Assembly (NCBI GenBank): GCA_014729995.1
Contig: WJIZ01000001.1
Location: 1 to 60,540 of the forward strand
Direction: 5' to 3'
From: Candidatus Woesearchaeota archaeon
GTDB lineage: Archaea; Nanobdellota; Nanobdellia; Woesearchaeales; WJIZ01
Length of the DNA: 60,540 nucleotides
This document shows, piece by piece, positions 42,323 to 51,904 of the stretch (the first letter of the stretch is position 1; every line of letters begins with the position of its first letter). Under the pieces are notes generated by a model. That model worked only from the letters and a program-made list of their open reading frames with translations, was not told the origin of the DNA and did not search any database. Both the position numbers and the translations under genes were made by a program.

Positions 42323-42827
42323 TATTGTTGACGTTTGCTCGAAGCAGGATAAGGCGATTAAGAAAAGCCTGGAATTTTTTTTAGGCAGGCTGCTTGACAT
42401 GAGGGACTTAGAGGACTTCAGGGCGAAATGCTCTCCCCAGAACAATCTGGAATGCATAAAGCTCTTTTTAGAGGACAAGGGGGTCTATTTAAGGGAAAAG
42501 GCGCTGCTTAAGAAATTCCTTGAATATTATATGGGCAGGGAATTTGACGGCCTTATAGCGGACTGCTCCCTTTTGCTTAGCAAAAAGCAGCTGGGCAGGC
42601 TGTCTTCCAAATACGAGGTTGTTTTGTTCTCATCCCTTGGCAAGGCTGAAACTGATTTCCTGCTGGGCATGCTTAAAATTCAGCTGCCTGTCATCAATGC
42701 TGATTCAGTGCAGGAATGCCTGGTGAAACTGAATAGAGACGATGTTCTATTTGCGGGCACGGAGGAAAACAGGGAAGCCTCTAAGACAGGGGCCAAGTCT
42801 GCAAAAATAAGTGACTTACTCCTCTAG
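42294..42827 (+). CDS. Degenerate HAD-superfamily protein without catalytic Asp
   Basis: A 177-aa protein that follows the HAD layout but lacks its chemistry. Motif I, normally DxDxT/V, reads LLISLSDIVDV, with Ser replacing both Asp. A helical cap follows. Motif II is VVLFSSLGKAE, and motif III/IV is DVLFAGTEENREASKTG where VGD-T-x-D is expected. It is therefore probably a non-catalytic phosphatase homologue or binding protein. An intact HAD enzyme is encoded 340 bp away. It overlaps the small membrane protein gene (29 nt) and the convergent PC4-like gene (12 nt). Confidence 0.6.
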   Translation: MKTLLISLSDIVDVCSKQDKAIKKSLEFFLGRLLDMRDLEDFRAKCSPQNNLECIKLFLEDKGVYLREKALLKKFLEYYMGREFDGLIADCSLLLSKKQLGRLSSKYEVVLFSSLGKAETDFLLGMLKIQLPVINADSVQECLVKLNRDDVLFAGTEENREASKTGAKSAKISDLLL

Positions 42828-43070
42828 GGGCCTGTTGAGCTCTTCCAATGCTTTTTGCATCATAGGAATAACAGCTTCCACTTCTTCCTTTACCATCCTG
42901 CCTACCTTGGAAAATGTCCAGTCGCCTGTATTGGGATTACGGTTTTCCCTGCTTATCTGAAGCTTCTTTTCCCCTGAGTTATAGGAAAAAACACCTACAG
43001 TAAGCCTTGTTGTCTCGAATTCCTTTGTTTCCGAGAATAACTTATTGTCTAGATTCTTATCAAATGCCAT
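42816..43070 (-). CDS. PC4-like ssDNA-binding small protein (tentative)
   Basis: An 84-aa protein: FETTRLTVGVFSYNSGEKKLQISREN forms beta strands, then DWTFSKVGRM, then a helix VKEEVEAVIPMMQKALEEL. This strand-strand-strand-strand-helix order, with Lys/Arg on the sheet, resembles transcriptional coactivator PC4/p15 and related ssDNA-binding folds. The assignment is by pattern, not strong motif identity. A minus-strand TTAAAAACC box lies ~30 nt upstream, with GGTGGT before the ATG. Confidence 0.5.
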   Translation of the reverse strand: MAFDKNLDNKLFSETKEFETTRLTVGVFSYNSGEKKLQISRENRNPNTGDWTFSKVGRMVKEEVEAVIPMMQKALEELNRPLEE

Positions 43071-43166
43071 CTAACCACCAATTATTATGATTTTGTGTTT
43101 GGTTTTTAAGTTTTTTGCTGCCCGGCCTGCATTAACTTTAAAAATAATGCCCCTCTGCCCTTTCCC

Positions 43167-43763
43167 ATGATAAGACTTATAATATTTGACATGGACGGAG
43201 TGCTTATAGACTCGGCTGATGCCTGGCATTCTATCTTTAACAGCGCTTTGGAGCATTTTGATGGGAGAAGAATAAGCAGGGAGGAATTTGACAGGAAAGT
43301 CTGGGCGAGGGATTTTGACATTACTGCAAAGAGATATTTTTCTGCCAAGCCTGAAGAAGTAAGAGAATATTTCACCCAAATTTATAAAAATTTCAGGAAG
43401 AAGCTTTCTGCATTTCCGGATATAAAATCCACTTTAGGAAAATTAAGGGGCAAGGGGCTGAAGCTGGCAGTCGCTACAAATACCCATACAGAGAATGCTG
43501 TCCAGATGCTCTCTGATTCAGGCATAGCTAATTTTTTTGACACTGTTTTTGGTGCTGACAAGGCAAGGAATGGGAAGCCTGAGCCGGATATGCTGATTAA
43601 AATTATGAAAGAGCTTGGGCTGGGGAAGGAAGAGTCTGTTTTTATTGGCGATACCATCTACGACAAGATGGCTGCTGAGAAAGCAGGAATAAGGTTTATC
43701 GGGATGAGGCTGGGAAAAGGTGAGAGAATAGATAGCCTTGCGGAGATTCTGCCTATGGTTTGA
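43167..43763 (+). CDS. HAD-superfamily hydrolase, phosphoglycolate phosphatase-like
   Basis: A 198-aa intact HAD enzyme. Motif I is IIFDMDGVLIDS, motif II AVATNTHTENA, the Lys is in RNGKPEPDML, and motif IV FIGDTIYDKMAA. The helical cap at residues ~16-85 places it in subfamily I (PGP or beta-phosphoglucomutase type). It should dephosphorylate a small phosphometabolite. A TATA box ACTTTAAAAATAATG lies ~27 nt upstream. It converges with the 2133-aa surface protein. Confidence 0.9.
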   Translation: MIRLIIFDMDGVLIDSADAWHSIFNSALEHFDGRRISREEFDRKVWARDFDITAKRYFSAKPEEVREYFTQIYKNFRKKLSAFPDIKSTLGKLRGKGLKLAVATNTHTENAVQMLSDSGIANFFDTVFGADKARNGKPEPDMLIKIMKELGLGKEESVFIGDTIYDKMAAEKAGIRFIGMRLGKGERIDSLAEILPMV

Positions 43764-43764
43764 T

Positions 43765-46700
43765 TCATCTCCATACGCGGCATTCCAGCAATGACGGGCC
43801 CCAGAGGAATGGGATTTCTGTGGTGGATTTTGTTTGAACCGATAGGGTATTGTTGCTGAATTTAATGTCCACCTCTCCCTTATTGCCTGTGAAATCCAGC
43901 TTTTTTAACAGGCTTGCCACTGCAGCATCAATCGCATCTTCGCTGTCGTAGTTGATTATTCTGTGGCCTCCGCTGTGAGTATAGGTGCAGGTTTTAGTGC
44001 CGCTGTAGCCGGCGGGCACCTTTATTATTGCGTAGCTCTTATCGCTGAAAGTTATGTTCCAGGTGCAGCCATCAGCCTTTTTTAGTATGTCTGAATAGCT
44101 GGTGTAGAATCTTGGAAGATGTCCGGTATAAAGCATCTTGTTCATGCTTGAGCCTGCGCTGTTTATTAATGAAGAATTAGCTATCCTGATGTCTGCTGTG
44201 TACTGCCTGCTTGTTATTTTACTGACAATTTTAGAGGGAACCCCTACTATGTAAGGATCGCCCAGATACCTGTAATTGTCCCCGAATTTGCTGAGGTTGA
44301 ATATTATTTTGGCATTTCCCCTGTCTCCAAAATATGCATGGCTGGTCCACATGTTGCCGGAATAGCTTACCAGCTTAGCTTCTGACACAGCCTGAAGCCC
44401 TGAAAGGTCTATATCCTTAGGGGAGCTGAACCTGCCTGTTTCGCTCATGAATTTTATTGTTCCGGGAGGTGCGAAATCCGACTTGTTTGCCTTATATTCT
44501 ATGTATGATTCCGGTGATATCCTATCCTGTGCCGGCTCGTATCCATCCACTGTCTGCAAATTATAGGCTATAAGGTTTGCTATCTGGTCGAATATGTTCT
44601 TAAGGTCGTCCTTTTTCTTGGCTCCGAAATAAAGGCCTGTACAGCCTGCATCGCTGTTCGCCTTTGCCATGTCTCTCAGAGTCTGTTCCCCCTCCAGGCT
44701 GCCGAATGCTACAGTGAAAAGGTTGGCATTATACTGTGTGCAGCTCTGGTTTGAATAGTTTATAGCCTGCTGCCTTGCCTTGCTTTTATCGTACTTGCTT
44801 GTCTGCGAGCTTTCATCCCAGTAATAATTGGCTTCTCCGTCGCTCATGATGACAATAAACCTATGCTTCTTTTGCCCGAGGCTGTAAAGGGCGCTTATTT
44901 CCCCGCTGCTTAATGAGCGGTTGAAGACCATTACCTCATCTATCATGCCGTTAAAGTAAGAGCCTGCTGCGTCTGCGTCCTTTCCTATCTGCACATTATT
45001 GGGGGAATCGATAATAACTGAAGCTCCCAGGCCTGTGTCGGATGCAACAAGGCTGCCGTTTACGTAGAGAAGGATATCAGTGCCGTTTCTCACGCCCACA
45101 ACATGGTACCATTCCGAAGCCCGGAAGTTCGACAGCGGATGGGCTGCTTCCTCAAAGCCGCTGATGTCATCATCCACTCTCCAGGCCAGGTTTCCTGCAG
45201 AGGTTTTCTGCAGCATCCACCATTTGGTTGCGACATTGGCGTAGTTATTAAATATCCTCTCATTGCCTGCATTGACATTTTTCATGTTGAGCCAGAGGGA
45301 AACAGTAAAATTTCCTGGATCAAAGCCGGCCATTCCGACATCAATGTAATCCCCGCTACCGTCAAACTTAAACCCCTTCCCCAGCCTGCCTGCGTCTGTC
45401 TGGGATGCGTTTCCGTAGGCTGTTCCATTGTTCCTGTTCATGTAGTCTTCTACAAGCGCTCCCTGCCCTGTTGTGTTGGCATCATCCATCCTCCACCATG
45501 AGACCAGGTTTTTTTCCAGGCTTATGGGGATTCTTTTCAGGGGCGCATAGACAGATGTGCTGTTGAACATATCCATAGCTTTCCTTAATGAGCAGCCTAT
45601 ACAGGTCTGGCCGCAGTCAGGGTAGTAGGATCGCATTGCGGAGTCCAGGGCAGAATAGTTGTCTGTGAAATAGTCTATTTGACTGCCGCAGCTGAGATCG
45701 GTGCCATAGCTTATGGCCCCTATTCTTGTGCCTGAGAAATTAAGAAGGTAATCTATATATTTTGAGGACAGGTAATTTGCCAGGCCCATTCTTTCGTAAG
45801 TGCAGAGCTCGCAGTGCCTTTCTTTTCCGGGTATGCAGTATTCTATATGGGGGCAGGTTAATGCGGGAGAATTTGACTGGTTCCAGACAGGATAAATTGC
45901 TGTATATATATGCGCTGCGACAGCCTGGCGGTCGTACATGTCATAATTAAAATTGTCAAAATATGTTAAAAGGCTGCTGCCGCTGCCCTCTATGCCGATT
46001 ATGGAGCCTGCTCCGTACCTAAACTTATGGGACAGCAAGCCGTATGAGACGTAATTTTCGGGGACTTCTCCGGTTATCTGAGCCCTTATATAATCATAAA
46101 AGAAATCGTTCAGGATGACTATCTTTCCGGACTGAGATGCGTTCAGTATATTGTCATAGTAGCCCTGCCAGCCCGTATTGCCGTTATAATCAATAACCAG
46201 GACATCAGAGGAGTCCCAGAAGCTGTCGGGGATCGTGCCCTGCGCTTCCATCTGATTGATAAAGCCGCCCAGCATGTTGTTCAGATACTGAATAATTGGG
46301 TTGAAATAATTGCTATAATCATCGATGTCAGGATAGGGATTTCCGTAGACCGCTGTCGAGATGCTCAGCCTGTTGGCAGGCGTCCATGGGTATATCTTGC
46401 TGCAGCTGCTAACATACCTGCCGTATTCACAGTTTGCGTCAAAAGGCGAAATAGAACTGCTGCAGAACATGCGCTGGTTCTGGTATCTCCAGGGCTCGTT
46501 CAGGTAGTCTATGATGATTGTACTTGTTCCTGACTTATCGACTGCCACCAGTTTCAATTCAAACGCACCAAGGCTTCCTGAGCTTTGTTTAAACTCGCAG
46601 CCCAGGATGTTTTCGCCGTTGTTCAGGTAATTCAGGCTTATATTATAGATCCTGCCCTGGCTTTCGGGCACGTTAATATAATACGGCAAATAAACCACTG

Positions 46701-49700
46701 TGTTATTGTTGAGGTAGCAGAGCACAGAATTATCGCTATGCTTGAGGTTTATGTATATCTCGCCAATATTGCTCTTGTCGACTGTAAAATTCCTATTGTA
46801 GAATCCTGCTGCCCCATAATTAATAATATATAAAGGGTAATTACCTAGGTAAATGCTGTTGTTCTTCATGAGATGCTGGAACTGGTTCCTGCATTCATAT
46901 TCGAAAGAGTCATAATTGTGGCAGTCAAATGCGGAGCTGTAATTTGTCAGGCGATACCAGTCCCAGCCAACCCGTATCCGCGACCTGGTACATACACGAG
47001 TCCATGTGCGATAGCCTTTTAATGTCCTGTTGTAATGGTGGGCCCTGTCCTCGCCTGCCGAAGCCATAAGGCAGTAATCCCCCAGCAGAGGGGTGCAGCT
47101 GTCTTCCTGCCCAATTAAAGTGTGTATGCTTTGACACATGCTGTAGGCGCTGTCCTTGCAGCTGCCGCTGCAGTCAGTAAGCAGGGTTGTGCCTGTTGAG
47201 ATTGTGCTTAGCTGGGGCAGTGTATCGGTACAGTGAGCCAGATAATTAGCATCGCTCATATCAGCGTCGTCTGAGCCGTATGCGGGATCTGACCTGCTTA
47301 GCGTAGCCAAATCACATAAGTTGCCTGCCTGGCTTTGGGAAGTGAAATGAGCAGCACTGCTGCAATATCCCCCGCCTGAATCCTGCCAGTCGCTGCAGTT
47401 AACCCTCATTGCCTGGCTGCAGCGGTTTCCAAGCATCCAGCTGCCTGATGCAGCGCACTGTGTATAGCACAGGCTCATGTTCCTGCTGTTATAATATGTT
47501 AAATTACAGGTTACGTTTGCATTCGGGTCTGAGATATACTCGTCTGTAAGGGAATCGAAGTTGTAATGTTGGCAGTCATCCCATGTTGTGTTGCAGCATG
47601 AACTCCTGCAGCAGTCCTGGTAAGCAGGATGGCTGTCTTTACACCTGATATCCTGGGTGATAGCCTGAGGGTAGCAGTAGCATAAATCATTAGGGTTGCA
47701 GCCGGGAACAGGGCTTGAAGAAATGGGAACTTTTGTTGCTGCTATTGATTCATAATAGAAGCCGGGCTCGGAATCATTCTTGTAGTTGCCATATTGGAAA
47801 GCTGCTAATCCTGTGCGCTTTTCGTCATAGACCCTAACATAACTGTAGCATATGTGGCTTGTGTTGTAGTTCCTGATATAAATGCCGGACAGATTCCCGA
47901 AATTTGCCGAGCGGGCAATCAGCAGATTGTCATCTATGTATATCTCCATATTGCTGCCGTACTGCTTTACGGTGAGCTTAGACTTGTTTTTAAAATTCGG
48001 GATATCGCTTTCGTCGACGGTTCCGCTAAAGTCAAGGGTTACGTTCTCCCTGACATCGCTGACATTTATTTTCCTTGAATTCCCGCCGGCCTTATCCCTG
48101 AACTCTACCTGCAGGCTATTCATGGTGTTTTTGGTCTTTTTCATGAATTCGAATTCGAATTCGAATGTGAAATTTGCCATCTCATTGAGCAGTTTTTTTG
48201 AAATGTAGGACTGTGTTGGTGGGGAGGGGTTAGCTAAGGCCAGAATGTCGCTCTGGGAAAGTGCTTTGTTGAATACCTTCACCTCATCTATCAAACCGTC
48301 GAAATTAAACATGTCATTCCATCCACCGATATAGAAATCTTCAGGTACCTGATTTATATTGCCTGTCTGAGGAACAGGATTAGGATCCTGGACACCATCC
48401 GCATAAATGTACATATTGCTTCCGTCATATACTCCTGCAAGATGGTGCCATTTATTTGCAGGAGGGGGTATGCTGCTGCTGTACCAGTTTCCAGCTGAAG
48501 TTTCGACAACAAAAAGCGCACCGGTGGGAAGAAGCTGCAAATCATACTGGCTGTCCCATGGAAATCCGGAGCGCTCTTTAACCCCCGCAATCCATGACCT
48601 CATAGTAATATTGGGTTTCACCCATGCGGAAACTGTAACTTCATCTCCTGTTATGTCTAAGCTGGAGCCTGCTTTAGCTACCCTTACATCGTCAGCTGCC
48701 CCATCGAAATCAGCTGCCTGGCCCATCATGCCTGCAGTATAATCAGGGCAGCTGGTGCATGTTCCGTGATTAGAGCTGATTTCATCGTTTAAATTGCCTT
48801 CAAATTTCCAGTGTGCTACTAAGCCATGAGTGCCTGTATACTGGCTGTTCCAGTCAACACAGGCGCCGTTTGAGGCGTTCAAGGACATCGGCTTGTGGAA
48901 TTTCCACTCGCCAAGGCCCTGCCCGAAGTCTGTGTAAGTTCCGCACCCCCAGAAGTCCAGTGAATAGTCATTGTCAAAATCCCCGCATTCGTCCATGCTG
49001 TTGCTCCTGTCCGTAATCCAGACAATGTCTGTAAAAGTCTCGATTTCCGGGGAGCCGAACCTTATCGGGATGTTCTTATCAGAGTAAGCGCTTAAGGGCG
49101 AGGAAAGATTGGAGCCGTTCAATATAAAATTATAGCTGCCGGGCTGGACTGCCTGGAACAAAGTTTCGTTCCCGAAATTAAAGAGCAGATTAGAGCTTCC
49201 TGACTTGTTAAATGATATGTTGACCTTAATAGATGAGACGTTGCCGTCAAAAAATACGCTGTCGTAGAGGTTTATCCTGCCATCTATTCCCGGAATGTAC
49301 TTCTTTACAACGCTTTTTTTAGACTGCGGATTATTCACGCTGTACATGATCTCAAACAGGCCTCCGCCTATGTACATGCTCCTGTTGGCCTCAAAGAAGA
49401 CCATGTTCTTTCCGCTGTGGAAACGGCTGCTGCAGTTGAGATATGAGGAAGTGATGGAGTTAATGGTGTTTCCGGCTGTCCGGGCTATAGTGCCGCAATA
49501 TCCGCCGTTTACAGAGACATTGATGCTGCTTCCGCCCACATAGCCCTCGAAATAGGCGTTCTGTATCCTGGCTGCAGGCTCGATGTCCATTATAAACCAG
49601 ATGCTGCCCTGGCCGGCATAGCCCCCAAAGAACATGTATTCTTTTAGTATATTATTCACATCGTCAAGGAACAAGGTGGCCAGATTGCCCTTTATGGCCT

Positions 49701-50166
49701 TGTCCTGATGCAGCCCGGTAATCATGGTCCTTGTCACTGCGAGGTTGTCGAAATTTTGGTCAAGGGTGCGGTTATATATGACGCTTTCATTATTGCTGCT
49801 CCTTATCACCACACTATAACCGAATTTTTGCGGGATGAACTGGTCAAGAACAAGGCGGGTGAGATTAACAGCCAAGCTCCTGTTTTTCTCGGAATAGTAT
49901 ATTGCTATCTGCTTGGCAAGCGAGTTATTCATCTCTGTATACCTCGCCAGATTGCTGCTGAAAAGCATCTGCCGGGTTTGAGGATCAAGGTCAGATACCT
50001 TGAGATTCCTCAGAAGCTCCACGCATTCGCTGCTGTAGCCCTCGTTCTGCTGAATAGTGGCATGCTCCAGGGTTAAGCTCCTTATATATATAAACCCCAC
50101 AATAAGAAGAGTTATCGCTACAATCGCATCTATCTCGAAATACTGGCTCTTTTTTCTATACTGCAA
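43765..50166 (-). CDS. Giant cell-surface protein with split vWA and two LamG domains
   Basis: A 2133-aa protein. An N-terminal membrane helix (FEIDAIVAITLLIVGFIYIRSL, type IV pilin-like) anchors it. At ~384 is a MIDAS-type DRSNSM motif (vWA strand 1). A LamG domain follows at ~444-642 (HWKFEGNLND...VSAWVKP). A Cys-rich region spans ~790-1110. vWA-like segments resume at ~1440-1540 (RIGAISYGTDLSCG). A second LamG domain lies at ~1555-1759 (VSWWRMDD...). The vWA end is at ~1772 (RFIVIMSDGEANYYW...LFTVAFGS). The vWA domain is thus broken by two insertions. It is probably an adhesin. The frame is intact over 6.4 kb. Confidence 0.85.
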   Translation of the reverse strand: MQYRKKSQYFEIDAIVAITLLIVGFIYIRSLTLEHATIQQNEGYSSECVELLRNLKVSDLDPQTRQMLFSSNLARYTEMNNSLAKQIAIYYSEKNRSLAVNLTRLVLDQFIPQKFGYSVVIRSSNNESVIYNRTLDQNFDNLAVTRTMITGLHQDKAIKGNLATLFLDDVNNILKEYMFFGGYAGQGSIWFIMDIEPAARIQNAYFEGYVGGSSINVSVNGGYCGTIARTAGNTINSITSSYLNCSSRFHSGKNMVFFEANRSMYIGGGLFEIMYSVNNPQSKKSVVKKYIPGIDGRINLYDSVFFDGNVSSIKVNISFNKSGSSNLLFNFGNETLFQAVQPGSYNFILNGSNLSSPLSAYSDKNIPIRFGSPEIETFTDIVWITDRSNSMDECGDFDNDYSLDFWGCGTYTDFGQGLGEWKFHKPMSLNASNGACVDWNSQYTGTHGLVAHWKFEGNLNDEISSNHGTCTSCPDYTAGMMGQAADFDGAADDVRVAKAGSSLDITGDEVTVSAWVKPNITMRSWIAGVKERSGFPWDSQYDLQLLPTGALFVVETSAGNWYSSSIPPPANKWHHLAGVYDGSNMYIYADGVQDPNPVPQTGNINQVPEDFYIGGWNDMFNFDGLIDEVKVFNKALSQSDILALANPSPPTQSYISKKLLNEMANFTFEFEFEFMKKTKNTMNSLQVEFRDKAGGNSRKINVSDVRENVTLDFSGTVDESDIPNFKNKSKLTVKQYGSNMEIYIDDNLLIARSANFGNLSGIYIRNYNTSHICYSYVRVYDEKRTGLAAFQYGNYKNDSEPGFYYESIAATKVPISSSPVPGCNPNDLCYCYPQAITQDIRCKDSHPAYQDCCRSSCCNTTWDDCQHYNFDSLTDEYISDPNANVTCNLTYYNSRNMSLCYTQCAASGSWMLGNRCSQAMRVNCSDWQDSGGGYCSSAAHFTSQSQAGNLCDLATLSRSDPAYGSDDADMSDANYLAHCTDTLPQLSTISTGTTLLTDCSGSCKDSAYSMCQSIHTLIGQEDSCTPLLGDYCLMASAGEDRAHHYNRTLKGYRTWTRVCTRSRIRVGWDWYRLTNYSSAFDCHNYDSFEYECRNQFQHLMKNNSIYLGNYPLYIINYGAAGFYNRNFTVDKSNIGEIYINLKHSDNSVLCYLNNNTVVYLPYYINVPESQGRIYNISLNYLNNGENILGCEFKQSSGSLGAFELKLVAVDKSGTSTIIIDYLNEPWRYQNQRMFCSSSISPFDANCEYGRYVSSCSKIYPWTPANRLSISTAVYGNPYPDIDDYSNYFNPIIQYLNNMLGGFINQMEAQGTIPDSFWDSSDVLVIDYNGNTGWQGYYDNILNASQSGKIVILNDFFYDYIRAQITGEVPENYVSYGLLSHKFRYGAGSIIGIEGSGSSLLTYFDNFNYDMYDRQAVAAHIYTAIYPVWNQSNSPALTCPHIEYCIPGKERHCELCTYERMGLANYLSSKYIDYLLNFSGTRIGAISYGTDLSCGSQIDYFTDNYSALDSAMRSYYPDCGQTCIGCSLRKAMDMFNSTSVYAPLKRIPISLEKNLVSWWRMDDANTTGQGALVEDYMNRNNGTAYGNASQTDAGRLGKGFKFDGSGDYIDVGMAGFDPGNFTVSLWLNMKNVNAGNERIFNNYANVATKWWMLQKTSAGNLAWRVDDDISGFEEAAHPLSNFRASEWYHVVGVRNGTDILLYVNGSLVASDTGLGASVIIDSPNNVQIGKDADAAGSYFNGMIDEVMVFNRSLSSGEISALYSLGQKKHRFIVIMSDGEANYYWDESSQTSKYDKSKARQQAINYSNQSCTQYNANLFTVAFGSLEGEQTLRDMAKANSDAGCTGLYFGAKKKDDLKNIFDQIANLIAYNLQTVDGYEPAQDRISPESYIEYKANKSDFAPPGTIKFMSETGRFSSPKDIDLSGLQAVSEAKLVSYSGNMWTSHAYFGDRGNAKIIFNLSKFGDNYRYLGDPYIVGVPSKIVSKITSRQYTADIRIANSSLINSAGSSMNKMLYTGHLPRFYTSYSDILKKADGCTWNITFSDKSYAIIKVPAGYSGTKTCTYTHSGGHRIINYDSEDAIDAAVASLLKKLDFTGNKGEVDIKFSNNTLSVQTKSTTEIPFLWGPSLLECRVWR

Positions 50167-50202
50167 TTTCTGCCCTCTTTTTTTATTTTTTTATTTTGTA
50201 TG

Positions 50203-50215
50203 CTTATAAATTTTA
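50203..50215 (-). promoter_or_regulatory. TATA box for the giant surface protein
   Basis: Minus-strand AAATTTATAAGC ~40 nt before the ATG at 50166. Confidence 0.45.
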
Positions 50216-50225
50216 TGTTGGAAAC

Positions 50226-50309
50226 TCACTTCAGCATCTCGAAAATCTCCTTTATCCTTGGATAGTATTTTTTCCTTATTTTCATGGCTGCGCTTTTGTA
50301 CAGGGCCTG
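50226..50309 (-). pseudogene. Short C-terminal gene fragment
   Basis: Minus-strand frame ending at TGA (50226-50228): QALYKSAAMKIRKKYYPRIK, then EIFEMLK. It looks like the helical end of a protein. No start codon belongs to it; the frame runs back through the dispersed element to the S7 stop. Probably a remnant left when the element inserted. Origin not recognised. Confidence 0.4.
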
Positions 50310-50389
50310 CAGCTGGAAAACAAGACAAACGCAACAATAATAATGCAGGTTGGGCTGTTGATTAACAGCACTTATTGATTTTTTTTTAT
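50310..50389 (-). repeat. ~80-bp dispersed element, copy 2
   Basis: Matches 4890-4968 in inverted orientation with about ten differences. The hairpin GCTGTTGATTAACAGC is kept exactly in the stem. It lies just after the S7 stop and before the gene fragment at 50226-50309. The A/T run next to the hairpin could also act as a terminator for the S12-S7 transcript. Confidence 0.65.
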
Positions 50390-50390
50390 T

Positions 50391-50993
50391 TTACCTGCTA
50401 GAATCAGCCTGCCTTTCGACTTCAAGCTTTTTAGAAACTGCGAAAGAATCATTGCTTAAATTATATGCAGCCATTATCTCGTCAGCAAGGCAGTTTTCGA
50501 TAGGCTTTTTGGTTCCAAAGGATTTGGCATAGCTTCCCTGGGTCATGTTCCTGAGGACAAGATCAATCCTTCTTTGGGGGGCGCACTCGACAGCTTTCGG
50601 GTAGCGCGCACCTCCATATTCTATAGTGACTATCTCTTCCCTCTGGGCAGCGTTCTCCACAGCCTGCACAAAAACCCCTATGGGATTCCTGCTGGCCCTT
50701 TTTTCAAGCAGCCTGAATGTTTTCTCTGCAATGTCATAAGCCTTATGGGCTTTTCCGGTTATGTGGCCTGATGTCTTGAAATGCTTTTTTGACTTGTGGC
50801 CCGGCACCATGATCTTGTTTATGAACCGCTCTATGATAAATACTTTGCTTTTGTGGAACCTATTGCCTGCATACCTTGCGCCTGTCTTGGGAACTATCTT
50901 GGGATCGAGAGTGATGTAATTCTTAAGCCCGGGATCGTGCACTTTTATACCTGAAACATCCCACCTGTTAAATGCCTTTATTTCCGTGCTCAT
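50391..50993 (-). CDS. rps7: Ribosomal protein S7
   Basis: A 200-aa archaeal S7. Typical segments are [73 protein letters not shown] and the C-terminal [10 protein letters not shown]. It nucleates assembly of the small-subunit head. Its ATG overlaps the S12 stop. It is the last gene of the rpo-L30e-NusA-S12-S7 string. Confidence 0.97.
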   Translation of the reverse strand: MSTEIKAFNRWDVSGIKVHDPGLKNYITLDPKIVPKTGARYAGNRFHKSKVFIIERFINKIMVPGHKSKKHFKTSGHITGKAHKAYDIAEKTFRLLEKRASRNPIGVFVQAVENAAQREEIVTIEYGGARYPKAVECAPQRRIDLVLRNMTQGSYAKSFGTKKPIENCLADEIMAAYNLSNDSFAVSKKLEVERQADSSR

Positions 50994-51427
50994 CTTCTTG
51001 CCTTCTCTATCTTTCCTTTCCTGAGGGCATCGAGGCTTTGGTCGTTTACTTTAAGAACCTGCCACCTAACGCCGGGTATGTCTCCCTTGGACTTGCCCAT
51101 CGGGCCGCCGATGCACTCAACCACGACTTCGTCATGCTCATCCACAAGCTTTGTGGCGCCGTCTCCTGGAAGAAAGGCTGATATCTGCTTCCCGTTTTTT
51201 ATCAGCTGCACCCTTACAGCTTTCCTCATGCCTGAGTTAGGCTGCTTTGCCTCAAGCTGTATCTTTTCCAGAACAAGCGCTTTTGCCTGAGATGCGCCTT
51301 CCAACGGGTCTGACTTAACCTTAAGCTTCATGGCTTTCCTGACAAACCACTTATTCTTCCATCTAGCTTCACTTCTTCTTTTTGCAAGCTTGCTTCCTGC
51401 ATTTAAGCCGCGTGGTTTTTTCCCCAT
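50990..51427 (-). CDS. rps12: Ribosomal protein S12
   Basis: A 145-aa protein starting [23 protein letters not shown]. It has the decoding-centre loop [30 protein letters not shown] and [17 protein letters not shown]. The upstream in-frame start at 51472 was rejected because archaeal S12 proteins begin here. It contacts the A-site codon-anticodon helix. Coupled to S7 by stop/start overlap. Confidence 0.97.
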   Translation of the reverse strand: MGKKPRGLNAGSKLAKRRSEARWKNKWFVRKAMKLKVKSDPLEGASQAKALVLEKIQLEAKQPNSGMRKAVRVQLIKNGKQISAFLPGDGATKLVDEHDEVVVECIGGPMGKSKGDIPGVRWQVLKVNDQSLDALRKGKIEKARR

Positions 51428-51490
51428 TTTACTGTTTTTTGGTATTTCTCGGCTATTTTTAAATGTTACCATTGGCCCAACAGAATAAGG

Positions 51491-51904
51491 TTACTCAACA
51501 ACAATCTTCTCTATGTCAAAATAGCGCTTTACTACGCTCTCCAATCTCTTAAGCCTTGACCTTTCCCTTCCTATTACCATTGCCCTGGTTTTTGTGTCAT
51601 GGCCCTTTATCTTTATAACGCTGCCTTCCCTGCTGAGCCCTATCTTCCGGATAGGATAGATGAAATTCTTTATGAATTCAAGCACATTATCATCGAATTC
51701 CACAATCTTGAGCCTTTTCTGGAAAACTTTCTCAACTCTCCTTAAAGTCTTGCCCTGCCTGCCGATGGCAAGACCTATATTCCCTTTTTCTATTATAAAA
51801 GTGACATTATCGCTGATTATGCAGTCCTTTACCCTGGCTCCTGTCAGGGATTCAAATAGTGAGATATATTTTAAGGAATTGATATCAAAAGTGCGCCTGG
51901 CCAA
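51491..51904 (-). CDS. nusA: NusA-like KH-domain protein
   Basis: A 137-aa archaeal NusA homologue consisting of two KH domains only. The first has VTFIIEKGNIGLAIGRQGKTLRRVEKVF with the GxxG loop, and the second has KTRAMVIGRERSRLKRLE. It lacks the bacterial N-terminal and S1 domains, as is normal in archaea. It starts at the L30e stop. Placement between L30e and S12 is the conserved archaeal order. Confidence 0.95.
   Translation of the reverse strand: MARRTFDINSLKYISLFESLTGARVKDCIISDNVTFIIEKGNIGLAIGRQGKTLRRVEKVFQKRLKIVEFDDNVLEFIKNFIYPIRKIGLSREGSVIKIKGHDTKTRAMVIGRERSRLKRLESVVKRYFDIEKIVVE

Noticed and set aside
42294-42827. Functional HAD phosphatase
   Set aside because: Fold pattern fits, but both motif I Asp and the motif IV acidic pair are missing, so enzymatic activity is not claimed.
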